From the NCBI GenBank assembly GCA_039000515.1, contig JBCFYV010000012.1, forward strand, positions 8,925,486 to 8,989,485: a stretch of DNA of 64,000 nucleotides, read 5' to 3'. Made by a program: the position numbers and the translations under genes. The stretch is from Timema cristinae. Lineage: Eukaryota > Arthropoda > Insecta > Phasmatodea > Timematidae. The notes beneath the pieces were generated by a model. The model had not been told where the DNA came from, made no database searches, and was given only the letters and a program-made list of their open reading frames with translations. The stretch's first letter is position 1; each line of letters opens with the position of its first letter. Shown one piece after another: positions 58,501 to 64,000 of the stretch.

Positions 58501-61500
58501 ACTTTATGTTATTCAAATAGGAAGACTATTTCTTGATATCCACAACGTTTATTAAAATAATATTAATCTATACTTATAAAATAACATGTCCTGACTGACT
58601 CACTGACTGACTGACTGATTCATCATCACGAGCGCAAACTATCAAGGCTACAAGCATGAAATTCGGACTGTATATTCAGTTTGTTATGTAGGCACCCACT
58701 AAGAAAGGATTTTAGAAAATTCCACCCCAAAGGGGTCAAAATAGAGGATGATAATATGTATGAAAGTCTGTCATTTTGAAAGTTACATAAACAAAATATT
58801 GTATTTCGGTTATTGACGTAAAACAAATAAATACGTGTTTTAGGAATTTTGGAAATTTAATTTAATAAGGGATGAAAAAGGGGATGAAAGTTTGTATTGG
58901 ACTTGCATTATTTTTGATCTGAGGTCAAGTTATGGTCATCAACGTAACGTAATATTTTAAATTAATCTGTAAATACATATGTATATTTTCATATTTGTAT
59001 ATAATCAACTTCCGCGCGAGCAAAGCCGCGTGCAACAGCTATCTAGTATATTATGTAAGTGTAAAGTTGTGTGTTCTGCAGCTATCACTTTTGATAGATT
59101 GTATAGTCATATGGACCTATAAATAGCACAAATAATATTGTAAAATAATATCAATGTTGACCTTAAAAAAGTTTGTATCTTACAAAAGTTTATTTATACC
59201 GAAATCCTATTATAGTTTTTGCATTGCAATTATGAGGTGTAGGCCAGTGGGAGTGGAGCTGGGGAGGGGGTGAGTGTGGAGTGAGGGTAATCGCCCCTCT
59301 TTCACTTATTATAAATTTTCCCCACTAAATTTATTTCACTCCTCTATGATATTCTCGAATATGAAGCTGAAAGAAGCATTTGCCTCAAATCCCATATAGT
59401 TCCTAAAGGCATTCACTTTAAAATTTGCTAGGGAAGAACTACTTTAAACAGTTTTTAATGTCCTCAATTTTTTTTTTAACATGGAGACCACTTGTTATCT
59501 TCAAAATAGCTTCTAGAGATACTTAATTTTAAATTATTTGCCATACTTCCAATTGCTTCTAGCTCAGGAATTTAATTTTTGAAACATTTCCAGCCATAGT
59601 CATTCCAACTTAAAAAAATTCTAGGACGGCAATTTTAAATGGCTTCTTGAGAATTTTTTTTTTTTAAATTCAGGGCGAGGACAACCAAAATATTAATATC
59701 TTTTAAGAGTAGGTGTATCCAAATTTCAAATATTTTATGGGGAAGACCACGCCAAATAGTTTCTAAGGGCATCCATTTTTAATATATCTTCCTGGGCTTC
59801 TCTACTTCAGGGGCCAACTTTAAAAAACAAAACTCTTTTTCTAGTTTGACCCCACCTTCCTCTTACACAAATATTGATCTGCCACCACTGGGTGTAGCAC
59901 ATTTGTATAGGCCATACAAACTACTGTTTAACTTGAACTTGCCTTTACTTCACATCACTAGTGGAATAATCACTTTCTGATCCAGAAATTAAAATAAAGT
60001 GTGATAAGGACATCTGTATTTCCATGGAATTACCCTGAATTATTTTTTTGAGGAAGAAGGTCCCAAGTCTCTCGATTGGATATGGTAGGGAATTGTTTTT
60101 AACTAATACCTATCTTGAACTGATTTAAAAGGTTTTAAAACATAATTTTGGGTTATAGGGTACTGAATTTTGTAAGACTTTAATAATCCTACTTACTTGT
60201 TGACCTTGGTGGATCTAGGGTAAAGTGCTTGCCTCAAGACTTGACTTTCATGGGTTCAAACCCATTCAGGGTCTACAGATTTTCCTCGAGCGATAAAAAT
60301 CCTTAGCACAACTTCTTTAAGAGGGGAATTAAAGCTATTGGTTCCATGTCTATTGTGGGCTGTAAAAGAACCCTGGAAGGTATGTGAAAATACCTTTCCC
60401 GGTGAAATTGGTAGGCCCATTGGATCTCTTTCATAAAAATTCTTATTTGCTGATATAACAGTCAGTTAAGAAATTGCATGTTAAATACAAACAAATAGAT
60501 AAAATAAATAATAATATAATTACCAATCTAGGCATTGGGGATTTGGAATAATTTGTTAAAAGTCTCCCAACTTGAGGAAAAGCCTTGTAAAAAAGTATGG
60601 AAAAATTATTTTTGCCTTTACTTTATAGCTTTGAGGGGCCACTTTGTATTTTATAGATATGTCAGTTCTGACATTAAAAATAGTCTGTCATGCTACAAGC
60701 CACACACATATTATTTTTGGGGTTAAGTTGAAATAGTTTATTTTAACTTTTTCATTTAGACAACTATGTTGTAGGCCAATATCAATAGCCTAAAATCAAA
60801 GATATGAAATTTCAATTACTTTTATTTCAATATCTAACTACAAAACATTAATCTAAACAACATTTTAATCTAAACATTTACTACAGTAAAAACTTTACTT
60901 AGGTATTTTAACTAATTACTGTATGTCTACAACATTTAAACCAACGTGTATTTTCAGATGGCATTCTGATTAAGTGATTTTGTTAATATTATTGGCCTAG
61001 TCTACAAATCATTTATAAGCACACATTATTACAATATGTAAACTTCTATCAAATATCAACCATTTATTTTTCATCACAACATATTTTCCTCAAATTATAC
61101 TTTAGAACCTCTGCTAATCCTTGTATTGGAATCTGTAAAAAAGACAAGTTGTGAGCTCAGGTGCATGGACAAAAAACACTTGCATCCCTTTTGCTATATC
61201 TGAAAATCTGGGGGTGTCAAGGATCTATTAATGGTCAGATAAATATTTGGTTGCAAGCTATTAGGCCAACGGTGATGAATTTAACCCTTTGCTTTTAAGT
61301 TGGTTGATATTCACCTGTTAAAGGTACACTTTATTATATTTATGTACCCGTTAACCCTAAAGGATAACAAACTTACCTTACATGGTTTTTCTATGGCACA
61401 ACTTATATAAGATTGGGTCATAGTGTAGTTCGTCAAGGTAGGCCCTAACACGGCTAACTTTCAGATTAAACTGAGTGTACATTTTCAAATTTATTTGCTC

Positions 61501-63999
61501 TTTCTCTCTCTCTTTTTTTTAGGTCCCATGTGATCTGCAGATGTCACTTTTGTATCATCAATACCGTAGGCCTACCATAAAATAAAACTAAAAATATAGA
61601 ATAATGTTATCATTGACAAAAAAAAAATTGTTAGTATTTTGTAAAAGTTTCTTCCTACCAAAATCTTACTCTATGTACAGTATGTGTGTAGACAAAAGAT
61701 AATAAATTGAACACATAATTTGGACAAAATATCTTAATAATATTTAATGCATAAAATCATCATTGTGATTTTTGACTAAATTTCCTATACAAAATACAAA
61801 TGACTTAAGATATAAATTTGTACCATAATTTATCATGACAAATTGCTACCAGTAGTATTAATAGGAAGAAAAATAAAATTAATAATAATAATGCTAGGGA
61901 ACACTGAACTTGTGCTCTATGATAGGGTCGGTGAACCTTTTTGAACCAATATGTCGCATACACATGGACATTTTGAGTAGAAAAATAGACTAATGGAATA
62001 ATTTACTATCAGTATTAATTATTATATATTACTATGTGAGTAATTTTATTGTTTATTTTTACTTTCTAATCTAAAGAAAAAGTATTGAAATCATGAAAGT
62101 CTTAAGATAATATTATGATGAATTTTTAACGTTTATATGTCCCTAAATCCAAAAAAGAGATTTTTACTATCCTAAAATGTCTGTCCTATTTTTCTGACAA
62201 TCTGTTTGTCCATCTTCTTTTCTATCCCTGGCCACAGATTCAAAATGGTTTAGTGGAATTTCTTTTCAAATTTGATATTTGGATATTATATACCACAGGA
62301 TATTTTATTTTTTATTTTGACAATAGCCCTTAAATTAAGGGCTGTTAACTGAAGAGTGATATTTGAAAACTTGAATAATTTCAAAAATGGCTCTTAATGA
62401 TTTTGTTTAAAATGCATATCTGGGGAATGTTTGACATTACAAGTAATACTGTATACTAGTGTTTTGGAAAAAAATTGTTTAAGTTTAGTTTACTGATGTT
62501 ATTTTTAAATTTGAAATATTTAAAAAATGGCTCTAACGATTTGGTCGAAATGACTGTACCTGGTAAGTTTTGTACAATATAAATAATTTAAATATTGGTT
62601 TTTCTCAAAAACAAATAATTTAAAAGTAGTTTACTGGTTTCTGAATTTCAAAGACATTTTAAATTATTAAAAATAACTTCAACTATCTTGTTCAAAATTG
62701 GCATTTACATGACAGTACTAGTGTGTATTTATTTTTCAAAATTAAATTAATAATTAGTGTACTTAATGAGAATTTTTTGAAAATGTTTTTGAACATTTTT
62801 TGTTTAAAGTAGATATCTGAGGATTGTTTTTCACTATGGATAAGGAAATGTTTTTATTTTTACTAAAATTAAACTCATTTTTCTTTTTTTCTCTTTTAAG
62901 TTTGAAATTCGTTATAAGTATTAAACAATTTTGTTTAGAATTCATCTGGTAAAGAGTGTTTATTATGATTAACAAAATGATGGTGTGTATTTTTCTGGGG
63001 AAAATTTCTTAAGAGTAGTTTACAGAAAACATATTTTTGAAAATTTTGTTTCAAGCTATACACAATATGATAAAAGTTTATATGATTGTGTCTTATGATT
63101 TATTCATATTATATATTGTTATTGTAAAATAAATAATAATAAATTGATAGGTAAGCCAACATTAAATTTTAGAACTTACATAAGTTACTAATTATAACTA
63201 TTCTCAAGAGACAAAATGAATGAATTTTAGCCAATAATAAAGAATCAATTAATAAGTTTGTAGGAAATGTTTAAATATTTTACTTGAGTGTGAAAAACAA
63301 CACTTTAAAAACAGCGAGGAATACAACATGTCAAGGAAATCTTGCCCACCTTCCATTTGAGCATGTGTGTAATAGGTTCGCCAGTCTGTTCTAAAACATA
63401 ACCTTTGAAAAGAAATTCTGAAATGTCCTTGGCCTGTCACAGTTGAAATATTAAAAGAGCACATTCACAAACACACACATTCAGTGTTCTACCCAGGGCC
63501 TTTTGAATGGGCGCACCACCCGGCTAATTTTACTGACTGCCCCTTTAAAATCAATATTAGTCGCACAGATCATCAAATATTGCAAAGAATTACTCTGCCC
63601 CCATTCCTTAATTATACCACCCAGCTGGCAAAATGTTCTGGGGAAAACACTGCTTATCCCACATTAACCTGTCTTGAGAGACTTTAAAGATTTCAAAAAG
63701 TCACAGTGTATTATTCTATGTGTTCTGCCTCATTTTTGACAGTTATAACTTAAGTATGGTTACTTTTTTTAAAAAAATCTGGCAATTGCTATAGTTATGT
63801 TTTCAATGATTCTTTATATGGCTTTCTGACTATATTTTACATTTTCCTCAAATGAAGTGAGTGCTAAAAATATGAACAAACTTGTTGTACAAGGGGGCGA
63901 CCTTAAATTCTAAAATCACGCCTGACTTAGTTACATTGTTTGCTTGTGTTCAGCTGTTCGGTAAGTTGTCCTCGAGAGTGACAGCATCCCGGGAGAAAA
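55523..63999 (+). CDS. EXOC4: Exocyst subunit Sec8/EXOC4, first three coding exons (partial gene)
   Basis: Sec8 is a core subunit of the exocyst, the complex that tethers secretory vesicles to the plasma membrane. Coding exons are 55523-55582, 58013-58174 and 63954 to beyond the window. Together they give an N-terminus MSSVPPPTKPPRGVKHPKET, then 'SGLLMSVIRTLSASES', 'KLEKEYKRSDQRLDELV', 'HDQDLTQVMQ', then 'LFGKLSSRVTASREK'. This matches the family's SGLLISVIRTLS...LDELI...I--RI--SR-K-K start, which opens the N-terminal coiled-coil region. All junctions are phase 0. Intron 1 (2.4 kb) holds a hAT MITE, SINE-A and SINE-B; intron 2 (5.8 kb) holds a Helitron, a hAT element and SINE-C. The 3' part lies outside the window. 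Confidence 0.92.
56815..57261. mobile_element. Non-autonomous hAT element (447 bp) inside SINE-B
   Basis: Ends CAAGGGTCGG and inverted CAGGGGTCGG differ at one base. An exact 8-base duplication GTTTAAGG lies at 56807-56814 and 57262-57269; those bases belong to the SINE-B head. The interior has tandem 'CAAGGTAAGA'-like segments but no coding capacity. Confidence 0.92.
57359..57643 (+). repeat. SINE-A copy, full length, inside SINE-B
   Basis: Complete copy: head with A box TGGTCTAGGGGTA and B box GGTTCGATCC, shared tail, and (AAT)n end. An exact 12-base duplication TTTACTAAATGG at 57347-57358 and 57644-57655 is SINE-B sequence. One of the best-preserved SINE-A copies in the window. Confidence 0.95.
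58013..58174 (+). CDS. EXOC4: EXOC4 exon 2 (residues 21-74)
   Basis: Acceptor TACTATACAG, donor CAA|GTATGT, 54 codons, no stop. It contains the diagnostic SGLLMSVIRTLSASES segment and a charged helical stretch. Confidence 0.95.
58567..59046. mobile_element. Non-autonomous Helitron-like element, copy 2
   Basis: Same TC start, CTAG end and hairpin (59015-59031) as the copy at 53970-54436, again between A and T. An extra CTGA unit near the left end (CTGACTGACTCACTGACTGA) explains part of the length difference. It lies in EXOC4 intron 2. Confidence 0.8.
59245..59890. mobile_element. Non-autonomous hAT-type element, 646 bp
   Basis: Left end CAGTGGGAGTGGAGC, inverted right end CAGTGGTGGCAGATC. 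Right flank GGTGTAGC (59891-59898) and left flank GGTGTAGGC (59236-59244) agree apart from one extra G, a probable 8-base target duplication. The interior is a series of diverged segments of 80-100 bases with 'CTTCTAG', 'TTTTAA' and 'CATCCATTTT'-like words; no coding capacity. Confidence 0.65.
59891..63950. other. EXOC4 intron 2, remainder
   Basis: Contains SINE-C at 60196-60445. The remainder is AT-rich. A segment at about 61385-61445 ('CTATGGCACAAC', 'GTCAAGGTAGG') resembles part of the hAT MITE interior near 56990-57040. No further exon is recognised. Confidence 0.5.
60196..60445 (+). repeat. SINE-C copy, tRNA-derived
   Basis: Head 'CTTGGTGGATCTAGGGTAAA' with B box GGGTTCAAACCC at 60252-60263, then 'TCGAGCGATAAAAATCC', 'TTAGCACAAC', 'GGTTCCATGTCTATTGTG' and 'ATACCTTTCCCGGTGAAATT'. 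Same order as in the antisense copy at 24455-24664. Confidence 0.82.
63954..63999 (+). CDS. EXOC4: EXOC4 exon 3, cut by window end
   Basis: After the acceptor TGTGTTCAG the frame reads 'LFGKLSSRVTASREK', matching the family's TYQSITERITNSRNK-like segment. The exon continues past the window. Confidence 0.85.
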   Translation, partial: MFGKLSSRVTASREK

Positions 64000-64000
64000 T

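Noticed and set aside
53943..58826. Two similar minus-strand open frames (53943-54218 and 58626-58826) that look like a conserved small protein
   Set aside because: Both lie inside the two Helitron-like copies; the similarity is that of the repeat DNA, not of a selected protein.
63249..63687. Open frames near the window end in EXOC4 intron 2
   Set aside because: They do not match Sec8 and have no fitting splice phase; the next Sec8 exon clearly starts at 63954.

Overview
This is a 64-kb piece of an AT-rich animal nuclear genome, most likely an arthropod and probably an insect. Three conserved eukaryotic protein genes are visible with spliceosomal introns of up to about 7.7 kb. They sit in a dense bed of tRNA-derived SINEs, hAT transposons and their deletion derivatives, Helitron-like elements, palindromic MITEs and decayed non-LTR retrotransposons. 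I cannot name the species.

Layout. From 1 to 11.8 kb the sequence is intergenic: AT-rich DNA, poly-G tracts, SINE copies, a palindromic MITE and a LINE remnant. From 31078 down to 11838 on the minus strand lies an eight-exon gene for nucleoporin Nup43, a WD40 subunit of the Nup107-160 (Y) complex. All splice phases agree. Two exons each carry one apparent single-base frameshift. Its introns hold a 2.56-kb hAT element with an 8-bp target duplication, three palindromic repeats, several SINEs and LINE fragments. From 31.1 to 41 kb is intergenic DNA with a second decayed hAT and a small hAT-type MITE. From 41058 to about 44878 on the plus strand lies cytoplasmic isoleucyl-tRNA synthetase, with no intron in its coding region. 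Its last ~90 codons are in another frame because of one extra TG in a short TG run. From 45 to 55.5 kb is repeat-rich intergenic DNA with SINEs, an approximately 100-146-bp-period tandem array and a Helitron-like element. From 55523 to the window end on the plus strand are the first three coding exons of the exocyst subunit Sec8/EXOC4, which continues beyond the window.

The three genes are housekeeping genes (nuclear pore, translation, exocytosis). Nothing suggests they are functionally coupled. The notable biology is in the mobile DNA: two SINE families (called A and B here) have different tRNA-like heads but share one 3' tail with a small hairpin; a composite A-in-B SINE occurs at two loci; EXOC4 intron 1 holds a three-layer nest with readable target duplications; and one SINE-like repeat carries the 3' tail of the resident LINE. 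The three frame breaks in otherwise conserved genes all fall in homopolymers or a dinucleotide run, which points to assembly errors before gene decay.
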